Positions 9,054 to 18,028 of a stretch of DNA of 64,000 nt are shown in pieces. Source of the stretch: Bradyrhizobium sp. CSA207. Lineage in GTDB: Bacteria > Pseudomonadota > Alphaproteobacteria > Rhizobiales > Xanthobacteraceae. Under the pieces are notes generated by a model, which saw nothing but the letters and a program-made list of their open reading frames with translations, did no database searches and was not told where the DNA came from. The number at the start of each line of letters is the position of its first letter. Position 1 is the first letter of the stretch. The DNA lies in NCBI RefSeq assembly GCF_029051685.1, contig NZ_JAACFT010000007.1, positions 1-64,000 on the forward strand, read 5' to 3'. Both the position numbers and the translations under genes were made by a program.

Positions 9054-10013
9054 TCAGGGAAGGGCGGTGCGCGCCGCGGCGCGGGCTTCGCTCGGGGTGC
9101 AGCCGAACCGGCTGCGGTAATTCCGGCTGAACTGCGCCTGGTCGCCGAAGCCCCATTGGTAGGCGATTTCCGAGATGCTCTTGCGGCAGCCGGGATCACG
9201 CAGCATCGCCTCGGACATTGACAGGCGCTGGTTCCTGATATGGGCGCAAACGGTGATGCCTTCGCCCTCGAAGATCTGATGCAGATATCGGAGCGAGATG
9301 CCACAGCCGTCCGCGACCATTTGCGGCGTAAGCCGCATGTCGTCGAGCCGCGTGCGAATGAACTGTTCGCAGCGATGGAGGTGTCCGTTGCGAACGGACG
9401 AGGAATGGCCCACTAGCACGCGATCGTCGGACTCGACCACCATCGCCAGGAGGTCGATCAGATGCTTGCCCATCACAGCGCGAGCCGCTTCGTCCATGTC
9501 CACGATGCGTTCGCCGGCAAGCCGCAGCGTGTCGACAAAGAGCGCGCCCACGCTGCGGCTGGCGTCGAATTGCAGGGTGGCAATGCGTTCGGGGCGGGAT
9601 ATCCGGGCACGCAGGACGGCGCTCGGCACCTTCAGCACCCACAGCGCCGCCGGATCATGGTGGCTGAATTCATATGGCAGATGGCTTCGCTCGATTACGA
9701 AGGTGCCCGGCCGGCAGCGCACGTCCTTGCCGTCCTGCTCGAAACGGATTTCGGCGAGTTCAGGAACCGTGATGAGGAAAGATTCCTCCCGCTCGTTCAC
9801 GAGGTGCCGTTCGTGGCGCCTGTAGAGCAGGCCATTCGAGACATTGCGGGATACCGAGAGCAGGCCCATCGACCAGGCGCCCAGGCTCGCGTGGAAGTCG
9901 CGGCCGCCGGGAAAGACAAGATCAAGCGGGAAGTATGTCTTGGAGACAACGTCCTGCCAGAAATGCCGCCGATTTTGCGAGGGAACATTGCTGGTCGCAT
10001 AAGTAGCCTGCAT
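9054..10013 (-). CDS. AraC family transcriptional regulator (AraC-binding-like N-terminal domain)
   Basis: This 319-residue protein ends in a two-helix-turn-helix AraC domain: GISLRYLHQIFEGEG for the first and ISEIAYQWGFGDQAQFSRNYRSRFGCTPSEAR for the second, at about residues 215-315. The N-terminal 200 residues fit the AraC-binding-like effector domain often seen with regulators of aromatic or amine catabolism. The gene lies in the same direction as hyuA, 154 bases upstream of it, so it probably controls the hyuAB-cox operon. The effector is unknown. Confidence 0.9.
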   Translation of the reverse strand: MQATYATSNVPSQNRRHFWQDVVSKTYFPLDLVFPGGRDFHASLGAWSMGLLSVSRNVSNGLLYRRHERHLVNEREESFLITVPELAEIRFEQDGKDVRCRPGTFVIERSHLPYEFSHHDPAALWVLKVPSAVLRARISRPERIATLQFDASRSVGALFVDTLRLAGERIVDMDEAARAVMGKHLIDLLAMVVESDDRVLVGHSSSVRNGHLHRCEQFIRTRLDDMRLTPQMVADGCGISLRYLHQIFEGEGITVCAHIRNQRLSMSEAMLRDPGCRKSISEIAYQWGFGDQAQFSRNYRSRFGCTPSEARAAARTALP

Positions 10014-10142
10014 GCCGCACTCCGTCCCTGCCGCCGCTCGTCCGGGCCTTGTGCTCTTTCATCGCGCCGACCGCCGTGATCGCCCCAAGCTTGGCGAGGA
10101 CGACCTGACGGCGTCAAATCGAATTAAACGGATGCCGATATC
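10014..10142 (-). other. Short gap between the LysR and AraC regulator genes
   Basis: These 129 bases hold no gene. The stretch carries the upstream region of the AraC-type gene and the 3' end of the LysR transcript. I see no clear terminator or promoter hexamers. Confidence 0.4.
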
Positions 10143-11108
10143 TCAGATTTCGATGGCCTCGTCCGATCGGTGTCGGTGGTCGATGCCGACCGGAGGACGT
10201 GCCGGACCAACGCCCGCCACGGCAAAGCGCATGAAGTCGCGATACGCCTTCGCGGCCTCGGAAAATTGGGTGTCGCGGCGCCAGGCCAGTCCGACGTCCA
10301 TGCTGGGCACTTCGTTCTCGATGACGCGGGTCTCGATCCGTTGGCCCTCGAGCGACCAGGGCCGGTAGACGAGATCGGACAGGATGGTAATTCCCATTCC
10401 GCCCGCAACCATGGACCGGACGGCCTCGACGGAGGAGGTGCGGAAGATGGTTCTCGGTTCGAGCGACAAGGCGTTCCAGTAGCGCATCGACGTGTGCTTG
10501 GCCTCGTCGACGGTAAGCATGACGTAAGGGTAGGTCGCGATCTCAGCGAGATGGACCCGCTCGGCGCGCGTCAGCGGATGATCGGGAGCCAGCCACAGCC
10601 TGCGCGGCGACCGCAACAGCGTCTCGCTTGCAAGCATGGCGTTGTTGTGCAGGTTTGAGACCAGCATGACCGCGAGATCGAGTGCACCGTCCACGACGGC
10701 GCGTTCGAGCACGTCGCGCGGGGCCTCGTACAGCTCGACCGTGATCCCGGGAAAGCTTGCCTGGAAACGCATCTGATGGCGCGGGAGAAAATAGCCCGAT
10801 ACGGTATAGGTGACGCCAATGCGCACCGTTCCGAACAGCGGACCGGCCGATATATGCGTCCCGCGCACGGCTTCGGCGACTGAAGCAAGGATCTGGCGCC
10901 CCTGCGACAGGAACCGGCTGCCCTCCATGGTGACGGTCACGCCGGTCGGCGTGCGTTCCAGCAGGCGGGCGCAGACCGTCGCTTCGAGTTGCTGGATTGC
11001 GGCGGTAACCGCGGATTGTGAGACATTCAGGTCGATGGCTGCCTGGCTGATACGTCCAGTCTCGGCGGCGGCGACGAAATAGCGGATTTGTTTCAGAGAA
11101 ACGGACAT
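10143..11108 (-). CDS. LysR family transcriptional regulator
   Basis: This 321-residue protein has the N-terminal LysR winged helix at residues 5-62 (LKQIRYFVAAAETGRISQAA, then VSQSAVTAAIQQLE) followed by a substrate-binding domain. Length is normal for the family. It sits between pxpC and the AraC gene, all on the minus strand, with 226 bases of upstream DNA that separate it from the pxp operon. By position it may regulate the Liv/Pxp genes, the hyu/cox genes, or both. LysR proteins usually lie divergent to their targets, and this one does not, so the target cannot be assigned by orientation. Confidence 0.9.
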   Translation of the reverse strand: MSVSLKQIRYFVAAAETGRISQAAIDLNVSQSAVTAAIQQLEATVCARLLERTPTGVTVTMEGSRFLSQGRQILASVAEAVRGTHISAGPLFGTVRIGVTYTVSGYFLPRHQMRFQASFPGITVELYEAPRDVLERAVVDGALDLAVMLVSNLHNNAMLASETLLRSPRRLWLAPDHPLTRAERVHLAEIATYPYVMLTVDEAKHTSMRYWNALSLEPRTIFRTSSVEAVRSMVAGGMGITILSDLVYRPWSLEGQRIETRVIENEVPSMDVGLAWRRDTQFSEAAKAYRDFMRFAVAGVGPARPPVGIDHRHRSDEAIEI

Positions 11109-11334
11109 CGCGGTCGATCCGATATCTTGATTTTACCTAACTCACGAGCGGTTGAGCGCTGCTTCTCGGCGCAAGAGTTTTCCGTGCAACTCTCGTGCCC
11201 AACGGGCGCGCGGGTGACTGCGGGAACAAAATTAGTGGAACGGCGGGCGGTCAGAGCGACCAAGCGCCGTCGCATCGGCGCCTGGCAGCCGAGGTGCGGC
11301 CGGATACCGCACGGCCCTTTGCCGAAGCTGGCGG

Positions 11335-12312
11335 CTATGCCAAAGCGCTACGGAGCTTGCCCAACAACTCGGTCCGGCTCTTGCGCGCCGCAAGGGCCTC
11401 ATCCATCGCGACCTTGACGAACTTCACCGGCGTATTGGGCTGGAGCTGGCCGATCAGATCCATGTCCGCTGCGATGACCGTGCCGACCATGAAATATCCG
11501 CCGCCTGAAACCGCGTCACGATGCAGCACGATTGGCTCGGTGCCGCCGGGCACCTGGATCGAACCGTAGGGGTAGCAGGCATCGGTGATGTTGGACGGAT
11601 CGGAACCGGCTCCAAACGGCGGCTCGCGCGGCACGAACTCCAGCGGCTTGCCACCCTTGAAGCGGTAGCCGATCCGGTCAGCTTCCGGCGCGACCTTCCA
11701 GGTGTCGCCGAAAAACCCGATCCCGGCCGCCTCGGTGATGCGGTGCCAGTAAAGGCCAGGCATCACACGCAGTTCCATCGGCATCGCCGCCGGCAGGCCA
11801 CGCAGATTCTTTGCGACGGTGCGGCCATCCTTGACTGCCGCGCTGGTTTTGCCGATGGGAAGTTCGTCACCGGCCTCGAGCTTGCGGCCCTTGAAGCCGC
11901 CGAGCGCGCCGAGCGCATAGGTGGAACGCGAGCCCAGGACAAGCGGCACGTCGATACCGCCAGCGATTGCAATATAGCCGCGCGCGCCCTGCTTGAGGAA
12001 ATCGAAGGAGAGCTTTTGGCCGCGCTTCACCTTGAAGCTCGTCCAGGTCTCGCGCGGCTCGCCATCGAGCTTCGGCGGTAACTCGGCCCCGGTGATTGCG
12101 ACCAAGGTGTCATCGGTGAATTCGAGCTCCGGTCCCATGAAGACGGCCTCGAGGACCGCAGCGCCTTCCTCGTTGCCCACGAGCAGGTTAGCAGCGGCAA
12201 GCGCGTGACGATCCATGCCGCCCGAAAGCGGGATGCCGATGTGATAGTAGCCGGGACGCCCAAGGTCCTGCACGGTGGTGGCAAGGCCGGGCTTCAAGAC
12301 TTTAATGGCCAT
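11335..12312 (-). CDS. pxpC: Biotin-dependent carboxyltransferase family protein, 5-oxoprolinase subunit C
   Basis: This 325-residue protein belongs to the KipA/PxpC family, which is homologous to one half of the carboxyltransferase domain of urea carboxylase. The family signature VQDLGRPGYYHIGIPLSGGMD is spread over residues 12-33, and GEEGAA-like GNEEGAAVLE follows. I chose the ATG at 12310-12312, preceded by GAGGGGG; the longer frame would add 11 residues inside pxpB. It overlaps the pxpB end by 11 bases, so the two are co-translated, as in other pxpB-pxpC pairs. Here the presence of a biotin carrier and biotin carboxylase upstream means the carboxyltransferase role may be real. Confidence 0.92.
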   Translation of the reverse strand: MAIKVLKPGLATTVQDLGRPGYYHIGIPLSGGMDRHALAAANLLVGNEEGAAVLEAVFMGPELEFTDDTLVAITGAELPPKLDGEPRETWTSFKVKRGQKLSFDFLKQGARGYIAIAGGIDVPLVLGSRSTYALGALGGFKGRKLEAGDELPIGKTSAAVKDGRTVAKNLRGLPAAMPMELRVMPGLYWHRITEAAGIGFFGDTWKVAPEADRIGYRFKGGKPLEFVPREPPFGAGSDPSNITDACYPYGSIQVPGGTEPIVLHRDAVSGGGYFMVGTVIAADMDLIGQLQPNTPVKFVKVAMDEALAARKSRTELLGKLRSALA

Positions 12313-13177
12313 GGAGAACCCCCTCGAGCTTGCGATTATAGGCATCGATATCGTTGTTGAACTCGGTCAGCGAGAACGAGACATCGCGGATGATCGGCGC
12401 AAAACGGCCCGCATCGACATCGGCCACGGCAGCGTCATAGGCCGGTCGGTCGATCGGTTTCCATTTCACGATATCGCCCGGCTTGAACAGGCACATGAAG
12501 TCGCGCAAATAGCTGATCTTCTGGTTGGGATCGTAGATCGGCATCGGCGTGATGCCGAACATCTGATAGCCGCCGGCGCCGCGTACCGAGTAGATGCAGC
12601 TGAAGCATCCGCCGTGTCCGACGGTGAGCTTCGGCGTGTCCGTGCGTGGGCGCAGATATTTGGGAGCCTGGATCTGCCGCTGGCGCTCCACCATCTGGTA
12701 GAGGAACGGCAGGCCTGCGACGAAGCCGACCATCGAGACGAACCATGGCGCGCTGGAGTGCGCTTTGATGAAGGCGTCGACCCCATCGAGCCCGTTGATG
12801 CGCGCGGCGTATTCCAGATCGGTGCCGGTCGGATCCTGATGCCGCTCGCGGAAGCGCATCAGAGTCTCGTGGGTCCAGGGATCATTGTAAAGCACGGGAA
12901 TTTCGATGATCCGTGTCTTGATGACCGGAGCGGATGTTTCAGATGCGGAATCCAGCTGTTTCAGCTCGGCAAGAAGGTCATCGGGCTTGATCTGATCCGG
13001 GTCGAACTTGACCTGATAGGATGCGTTGGCCGGGCAGATCTCTGTCACGCCCTTGATCCTGGCGTCACGCACCGCATTGGTGACAAAGAGGCCCTTGAAG
13101 AAGGCCTCCAGTGACATGGAATCAGCGACCTCGGCGAAGATGTGCTCGTCGCCGCCGTAGGAAAATCGGGTTTGCAT
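12302..13177 (-). CDS. pxpB: 5-oxoprolinase subunit B / KipI-type carboxyltransferase domain protein
   Basis: This 291-residue protein is the PxpB/KipI partner of PxpC. The family's C-terminal cyclophilin-like part carries HGGCFSCIYSVRGAGGYQ and GITPMPIYDP, and ends with FKPGDIVKWKPI. At 291 residues it is some 50-70 longer than the E. coli type, mainly at the N-terminal side (MQTRFSYGGDEHIFAEV). I chose the ATG at 13175-13177, with AGGAGG nine bases upstream. It follows the biotin carboxylase gene by 43 bases. Together PxpA, B and C open 5-oxoproline or a similar lactam in known bacteria. Confidence 0.9.
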   Translation of the reverse strand: MQTRFSYGGDEHIFAEVADSMSLEAFFKGLFVTNAVRDARIKGVTEICPANASYQVKFDPDQIKPDDLLAELKQLDSASETSAPVIKTRIIEIPVLYNDPWTHETLMRFRERHQDPTGTDLEYAARINGLDGVDAFIKAHSSAPWFVSMVGFVAGLPFLYQMVERQRQIQAPKYLRPRTDTPKLTVGHGGCFSCIYSVRGAGGYQMFGITPMPIYDPNQKISYLRDFMCLFKPGDIVKWKPIDRPAYDAAVADVDAGRFAPIIRDVSFSLTEFNNDIDAYNRKLEGVLHGH

Positions 13178-13220
13178 GATTAGCGGCCTCCTGTTGCTGA
13201 CGGGGCGGGGTCTCTCGCGG

Positions 13221-14621
13221 TCATTGCGCGACCTTGGTGGTCGGTGACGGCGCTGCGGTGCCGAGCGACGCCGCATGGGTTTCAAGCCATGGCTCGAGCC
13301 AGGCGGTATGAAAGCGCGCGGCCTGAACGTCGGGATCGCGTGCGAGCGCCTGATGCAGGGGCTTTGTCGTCGCCAGGCCCTCGACACGGAGCTCCGCAAG
13401 GGCACGCTCGAGCCGCCGGATCGCACTCCGTCTGTCGTCGTCATGCACGATCAGCTTGCCAAGCAGGCTGTCGTAGAACGGCGGTACCGTGTAGCCCTCA
13501 TAGAGCATGCTGTCGAAGCGCACGCCTTCACCGTTGGGCACGCTGAGCGCGCTGATAGTGCCGGGGCTTGGGAAAAAGCCCTTCGCCGGATCCTCGGCAT
13601 TGATGCGGACCTCGATCGAATGACCGCGGACGCGAACCTGATCCTGGCGGATGCGAAGCGGCTCACCGCCGGCAATCCGGATCATCTCGCACACGAGGTC
13701 GATGCCGGTGATCATCTCCGTCACGGGATGCTCGACCTGGATGCGCGTGTTCATCTCCAGGAAGTAGAATTCGTGGCTGCGGTCGTCGTAGAGGTATTCG
13801 AGCGTGCCGGCGCCGCGATAGTCGACGGCCTTGGCGAGCGCAACGGCAGATGAACACAGCTTGTCACGACCGGCCGGTGTCAGCGAAGGCGAGGGCGCCT
13901 CTTCCCAGACCTTCTGACGGCGTCGTTGCAGCGAGCACTCGCGCTCGAAACAATGGATGACGTCGCGCCCGTCGCCGAGGATCTGCACCTCGATGTGCCG
14001 CGCGCCTTCGATCAGCTTCTCGACATAGAGCCCGCCATCGCCGAAGGCAGCGAGTGCTTCCGCCTGCGCCTGTGGCATCAGATGATGGAATTCCTCGGCC
14101 GAACGCGCGATGCGGATGCCGCGTCCGCCACCGCCGGCCGCGGCCTTGATCATCACGGGAAAGCCGGTCTTCTCGACCAGCGCGAAGGCTGCGTCGGCAG
14201 ACTCCAGCCGTCCGCGACTTCCTGGAACAGTCGGAACGCCGGCCGCGGCAGCAGCCTCGCGGGCCGCGACCTTGTCGCCCATCAGGCGGATCGATTGCGC
14301 CGTCGGGCCGACAAAGATCAGCCCCGCCGCCTCGACGGCGGCGGCGAATTCGGCGTTCTCGGCCAGGAATCCGTAGCCGGGATGGATGGCGTCGGCGCCG
14401 GTCGTCTTGGCGGCAGCGAGGATCGTCGCCTGATTGAGATATGACTTTGAAGCCTGCGGCGGGCCAATCTCGATCGACTCGTCGGCGAGCCGCACGGCAA
14501 GCGAGTCCTTGTCGGCCTTGCTGTAGACCTGGACGGTCGCAATGCCGAGTTCGCGCGCCGCACGAATGATGCGGACGGCGATCTCGCCGCGATTGGCTAT
14601 GAGGAGCTTCCGGATCATCAT
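13221..14621 (-). CDS. accC: Biotin carboxylase (AccC-type ATP-grasp)
   Basis: This protein of about 466 residues has the full biotin carboxylase fold: N-terminal KLLIANRGEIAVRIIRAAREL, the ATP-grasp glycine loop KAAAGGGGRGIR, the catalytic block ERECSLQRRRQK, and EMNTRIQVEHPVTE. It would carboxylate biotin on the small carrier encoded just upstream. A genome-wide fatty-acid AccC is usually encoded next to accB elsewhere; this copy lies inside pxpA-pxpBC and so looks dedicated. I took the first of two adjacent ATGs (14619-14621, 14616-14618); upstream residues of the longer frame lack family similarity. All visible catalytic residues are kept. Confidence 0.92.
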   Translation of the reverse strand: MMIRKLLIANRGEIAVRIIRAARELGIATVQVYSKADKDSLAVRLADESIEIGPPQASKSYLNQATILAAAKTTGADAIHPGYGFLAENAEFAAAVEAAGLIFVGPTAQSIRLMGDKVAAREAAAAAGVPTVPGSRGRLESADAAFALVEKTGFPVMIKAAAGGGGRGIRIARSAEEFHHLMPQAQAEALAAFGDGGLYVEKLIEGARHIEVQILGDGRDVIHCFERECSLQRRRQKVWEEAPSPSLTPAGRDKLCSSAVALAKAVDYRGAGTLEYLYDDRSHEFYFLEMNTRIQVEHPVTEMITGIDLVCEMIRIAGGEPLRIRQDQVRVRGHSIEVRINAEDPAKGFFPSPGTISALSVPNGEGVRFDSMLYEGYTVPPFYDSLLGKLIVHDDDRRSAIRRLERALAELRVEGLATTKPLHQALARDPDVQAARFHTAWLEPWLETHAASLGTAAPSPTTKVAQ

Positions 14622-14637
14622 GGACGCGCGAACCGTC

Positions 14638-14880
14638 TCAAACGTCAATCTCGGCAATCGGCTGGCCGGCCATAACTGCCTCTTCGTTCTCGGCCAGGAA
14701 ACGCAAAATCTTGCCCGCCGCGCCGGCCTTCACTTCGTTGAATGATTTCATCACCTCGATGAGCCCGATCGTGTCGTTCTCCATGATCGTGTCTCCGTCG
14801 GACTTGTAGTCCGGCTTGTCGGGTGCGGGCTTGCGATAGAATATGCCCGGTAGCGGCGAGAATATCTGCTGAGTTGCCAT
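14638..14880 (-). CDS. Small biotin carrier protein (BCCP-like, single domain)
   Basis: This 80-residue protein is a free-standing biotinyl domain. The biotin-accepting lysine is K45 in EVMKSFNEV, so the usual MKM is MKS here. The start FSPLPGIFYRKPAPDKPDYK and the middle DTIMENDTIGLIEV match carriers of the short acetyl-CoA-carboxylase type found beside pxp/kip genes. It lacks the long N-terminal linker of AccB. It lies between pxpA and the biotin carboxylase, 16 bases before the latter, which suggests that the two work together. Its acceptor is probably PxpB/PxpC rather than acetyl-CoA, by inference from context. Confidence 0.9.
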   Translation of the reverse strand: MATQQIFSPLPGIFYRKPAPDKPDYKSDGDTIMENDTIGLIEVMKSFNEVKAGAAGKILRFLAENEEAVMAGQPIAEIDV

Positions 14881-14919
14881 GGGGTCCTCCTGGTGGATCG
14901 TCTCTTCCAGCCTTCCGCC

Positions 14920-15648
14920 TCACCGCGCGGTGAGATAGGGGCGGACTGCGTCGCGAACGGCGTGCGCGATCGCGACGGCATTGGGCGTGTCGGAGTGGAT
15001 GCAGATCGAGTCGGCTCCGACCAGGACGTCGTTTCCGGCCACCGACCGGGTCTTGCCTTCATTCACGGCCCGCGTGCACCGCGTTGCCGCATCGGTCGGA
15101 TCCTTGGCCTCGTGCTCGCGTGTGATGATCAGGCTGCCGTCGGCGTTGTAGTCGAGGTCGGCGTAGTATTCGGCGACGAAGGTGTGGCCTCGCCGCTCGT
15201 AGACCATCTGATGCAGCGTGCCCTTCATGCCGAGTAGTGGCACCTTGTAAACATCGGCGGCATCCGCGACGGCCTCCGCGATGTTCTCGTTGCGCGCGGC
15301 CATGCCATAGAGGGCGCCGTGCGGCTTGATGTGATTGAGCGGCAGGCCTTCGGCATCCAGGAAAGCCTTGAGCGCGCCGATCTGATAGAGCAGGCAGTTT
15401 GTCAGCTCTTCGCGGTCGATCTTCATCTCCCGCCGTCCGAAGCCCTGCAGGTCCGGCAGTGACGGATGGGCGCCGACCTTGACGCCGAATTGCTTGGCGA
15501 GCTGCACCGTCTTGCGCATGTGGTTGAAATCGGATGCATGGAAGCCGCAAGCCACGTTGGCGACATCGATGTGGGGCATCAGCCCCCTGTCGTCGCCCAT
15601 TTTGTAGAGGCCATAGGCCTCGCCCATGTCGCAATTAATCACGACCAT
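14920..15648 (-). CDS. pxpA: 5-oxoprolinase subunit A (LamB/YcsF family)
   Basis: This 242-residue protein belongs to the LamB/YcsF family. Known members act with PxpB and PxpC as an ATP-dependent 5-oxoprolinase. Family blocks are NCDMGEAYG at the start, NVACGFHASD, VGAHPSLPDLQGFGRREM, HIKPHGALY and DSICIHSDTP. I chose the ATG at 15646-15648 because the conserved core begins at MVVINCDMGE; an AGGAG lies only two bases before it, which is close. It leads the enzymatic part of the operon after the livK gene, from which it is separated by a strong hairpin (15694-15727). Confidence 0.92.
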   Translation of the reverse strand: MVVINCDMGEAYGLYKMGDDRGLMPHIDVANVACGFHASDFNHMRKTVQLAKQFGVKVGAHPSLPDLQGFGRREMKIDREELTNCLLYQIGALKAFLDAEGLPLNHIKPHGALYGMAARNENIAEAVADAADVYKVPLLGMKGTLHQMVYERRGHTFVAEYYADLDYNADGSLIITREHEAKDPTDAATRCTRAVNEGKTRSVAGNDVLVGADSICIHSDTPNAVAIAHAVRDAVRPYLTAR

Positions 15649-15693
15649 TCTCCTGTTTCCTCTCAACGGCTTGGGTTCGATCCAAGGGGGACG

Positions 15694-15727
15694 GCCGCCC
15701 GCGGGTGCAACAGGCACCGCGGGCGGC
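15694..15727 (-). terminator. Strong GC hairpin between livK and pxpA
   Basis: GCCGCCCGCGGGTGC (15694-15708) and GCACCGCGGGCGGC (15714-15727) pair over 14 bases with one bulged G and a 5-base loop. There is no run of T after the stem on the minus strand. It is therefore more likely an mRNA-stabilising or partial attenuation structure protecting the 3' end of the highly expressed binding-protein message than a full terminator. Confidence 0.5.
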
Positions 15728-15738
15728 GCATTGCCGAT

Positions 15739-16926
15739 TTACTTCGACACCAGATAGTCGACCGGGATCTTCTCCGAGATCGTCCACTGATCGACCATCT
15801 TCGGCTTGCCAACCTCGGTGTCGATGATCAGGTAGCGGCCCTGGTTCTGATGGTGGATGTCCTTGTTGAAGGTACGCGGCCCGAACAGCGTGGCCTCGTT
15901 GTTCATCTTTTCCAGCTCGGCGACGACGGGCGGGGCGTCGGTTGTCTTGGCGCGTTCGACCGCCTTGGCCCAGACTTCGATCAGGACATAGCCGGGATAG
16001 ACGTACTGGCTGGACGGATCGCCGCCCGTCACGTCCTTGTACTTCTTGTTGAACTCGTTGACTTTCGGATTGGGATCGTCGCCGTAGATCGAGCCCTGCA
16101 CCGGAACGTAGAAGTTCGATAGATCCGGAATGGCGTTCAGCCAGTAGCTGCCGTCCATGCTCGAGCCGTTGAGGATCATCGATTTGATGCCGGCGGCCCG
16201 GATCTGCTTGATGGCCGAAACCGCGCCCGGCATCATCGTGCAGACCATGATGGCGTCAGGCTCCTTTGGCAGGCTCTTGATACGCGTGATCTGGGATGCG
16301 ATCGAAGCGTCATCATTCTTGAATGTGTCGCTTCCGGCCAGCTTCGCGTCCTTCAGCTTCGGCATCATCCAGTCGAAGCCGTCGCAGATACCCTTGTTAT
16401 AGACGGTCCAGCTGTCGAGCAGCCGGTAGAAGGTGCGGGCATTCTTCTTGTTGTAGGCCCATTCCGCCATCGTCGCGCCCTGCACGGCCGCCAGAACGGA
16501 GCCGGAGAACGAGTAGGGACCGACGCCGGGGATGCCTGCCTTGATCGACTCGGCGCAGAGGAAGAACGAGACCTTGCCGGCCGCTTGCGCCTGAAGCGCC
16601 GCCGGCGCGCCGAAGTCGTAGTCGCAGGAGACGACCACAAGGTCGGCGCCCTGGTCGAGGACCGCGAGGCCGGCCTTGGCGCCTTCAGCCTGATCGGTCT
16701 TGGTGTCGGCGAAAACGGCCTTGATCTTCTTGCCAAGCAAGCCGCCCGCCTTGTTGATCTCGTCGATGCGGATCATTGCCGCATCTTGCGCCGGCTTATC
16801 ATAGGCCTGCATAAAGCCTGAAGCTGCGGTCGCAAATCCGATGACGATCTCGTCGGCCGCTTTGGCCGGTGCGAACCAGAGTGCGGACACTCCAACCAGG
16901 ACGCCCAGTATTCTCGCAAGACGCAT
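15739..16926 (-). CDS. livK: ABC transporter substrate-binding protein (LivK-like, branched-chain amino acid/amide family)
   Basis: This 395-residue protein is a periplasmic type I binding protein. It starts with a signal peptide (RLARILGVLVGVSALWFAPAKA, cleavage near residue 23) and the mature start DEIVIGFATAASGFMQAYDKPAQDAA matches the family. I chose the second ATG at 16924-16926, seven bases after GGAGG; the first ATG overlaps that Shine-Dalgarno site. It is the last gene of the transporter set livG-F-H-M-K on the minus strand. The ligand is not known; the following pxp genes suggest a lactam, amino acid or amide. Confidence 0.9.
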   Translation of the reverse strand: MRLARILGVLVGVSALWFAPAKAADEIVIGFATAASGFMQAYDKPAQDAAMIRIDEINKAGGLLGKKIKAVFADTKTDQAEGAKAGLAVLDQGADLVVVSCDYDFGAPAALQAQAAGKVSFFLCAESIKAGIPGVGPYSFSGSVLAAVQGATMAEWAYNKKNARTFYRLLDSWTVYNKGICDGFDWMMPKLKDAKLAGSDTFKNDDASIASQITRIKSLPKEPDAIMVCTMMPGAVSAIKQIRAAGIKSMILNGSSMDGSYWLNAIPDLSNFYVPVQGSIYGDDPNPKVNEFNKKYKDVTGGDPSSQYVYPGYVLIEVWAKAVERAKTTDAPPVVAELEKMNNEATLFGPRTFNKDIHHQNQGRYLIIDTEVGKPKMVDQWTISEKIPVDYLVSK

Positions 16927-16954
16927 AACCATTCCTCCAGTTGTGCAGTTGAAT

Positions 16955-18025
16955 TCAGTTCAGTTCCTTCGCCGTCCGCACGGGGCGTGACCATCGTCGC
17001 AGCATCGGCCATCCGCGCCAGGAGAACTCCTGGTTGCGGGTGAGGCCGGTCGGCAGGTACATCAGGATGACGATGGTGATGATGCCGATCGCGATCTCCT
17101 GGACCCCGTTCGGCAGCGCGATCTTGAGTGCGCCAAGGCTGATGCCTTTTTCAAGGTTGCGGAACAATTCGATCAGCACCGAGATCGCGACGACCCCGGT
17201 GACCGCCCCGCTGAGGCTGTACATCCCGCCGACGACCAGCATCGACAGGGTGATGAAGGTCGTCCGCAGATAAAAGGCACCGGGGTTGACGATGCTCAGG
17301 AAGTGCGCGTAGAGCGCGCCGGCGATGCCGATGATGAAGGCGCTGACCACGAATGCGATCAGCCGTTCGCGGACAATGTCGATTCCGGAGGCGCTGGCGG
17401 CGACGGGCTCGTCGCGGGTCGCGCGAAGCGCGAGCCCGGATCGGGAAATCGCGTAAAGATAGGCGATCACGATTGCAACCGCCGCACCCAGCCAGCCAAT
17501 CCATACATTCATGGTCGGCGGTATGCCGACGATCGAACCTTGACCGCCCGTGACCGAATCCCAGTTTGAATAGACGTTGTTAACGACGCCGAGCAGTCCG
17601 AAGGTCGCGATCGAGGCGGCAATCCCCGACAGGCGCATGATGACGCGCCCGACGGCGAGCGCGAACAAGGCCGCGAACACGCCCGAAATCGGCGTGGCCA
17701 CCCACATCGGCAGCTGCGTGTGCAGCAGCCATGCCGGCAGTCCCTTGAGCGTAATCGATTTCATCACGGGCGGTATCGCGAGCCAGGCGGTCATATAGGC
17801 GCCGAGGCACATGAAGCTGATGTGCCCGAACGACAGCAGGCCGGAATTGCCGACAAAGACGTAGAGGCCGACGACAACCATGATGTTGATGAACATCTCG
17901 ACCGCAGTTCGGTTGAACGCGCGGCTGCCGAATTGATAGCTCAGCGTGGCCATGACGAGCAGCACGACGATCAGGACGATCGGTGTCAGCATCGTTTGCC
18001 GGACGACAGACGCCCGCTGCGACAT
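16955..18025 (-). CDS. livM: ABC transporter permease (LivM-like)
   Basis: This 356-residue membrane protein has eight to ten hydrophobic segments and the LivM signature: SFGHISFMCLGAY, ATFGLLGVVNNVYSNWDSVTGGQGSI, and the cytoplasmic coupling loop beginning ALRATRDEPVAASASGID. It forms the membrane channel with LivH. The gene lies 28 bases before livK and 3 bases after livH. Length is normal. Confidence 0.93.
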   Translation of the reverse strand: MSQRASVVRQTMLTPIVLIVVLLVMATLSYQFGSRAFNRTAVEMFINIMVVVGLYVFVGNSGLLSFGHISFMCLGAYMTAWLAIPPVMKSITLKGLPAWLLHTQLPMWVATPISGVFAALFALAVGRVIMRLSGIAASIATFGLLGVVNNVYSNWDSVTGGQGSIVGIPPTMNVWIGWLGAAVAIVIAYLYAISRSGLALRATRDEPVAASASGIDIVRERLIAFVVSAFIIGIAGALYAHFLSIVNPGAFYLRTTFITLSMLVVGGMYSLSGAVTGVVAISVLIELFRNLEKGISLGALKIALPNGVQEIAIGIITIVILMYLPTGLTRNQEFSWRGWPMLRRWSRPVRTAKELN

Positions 18026-18028
18026 CGA

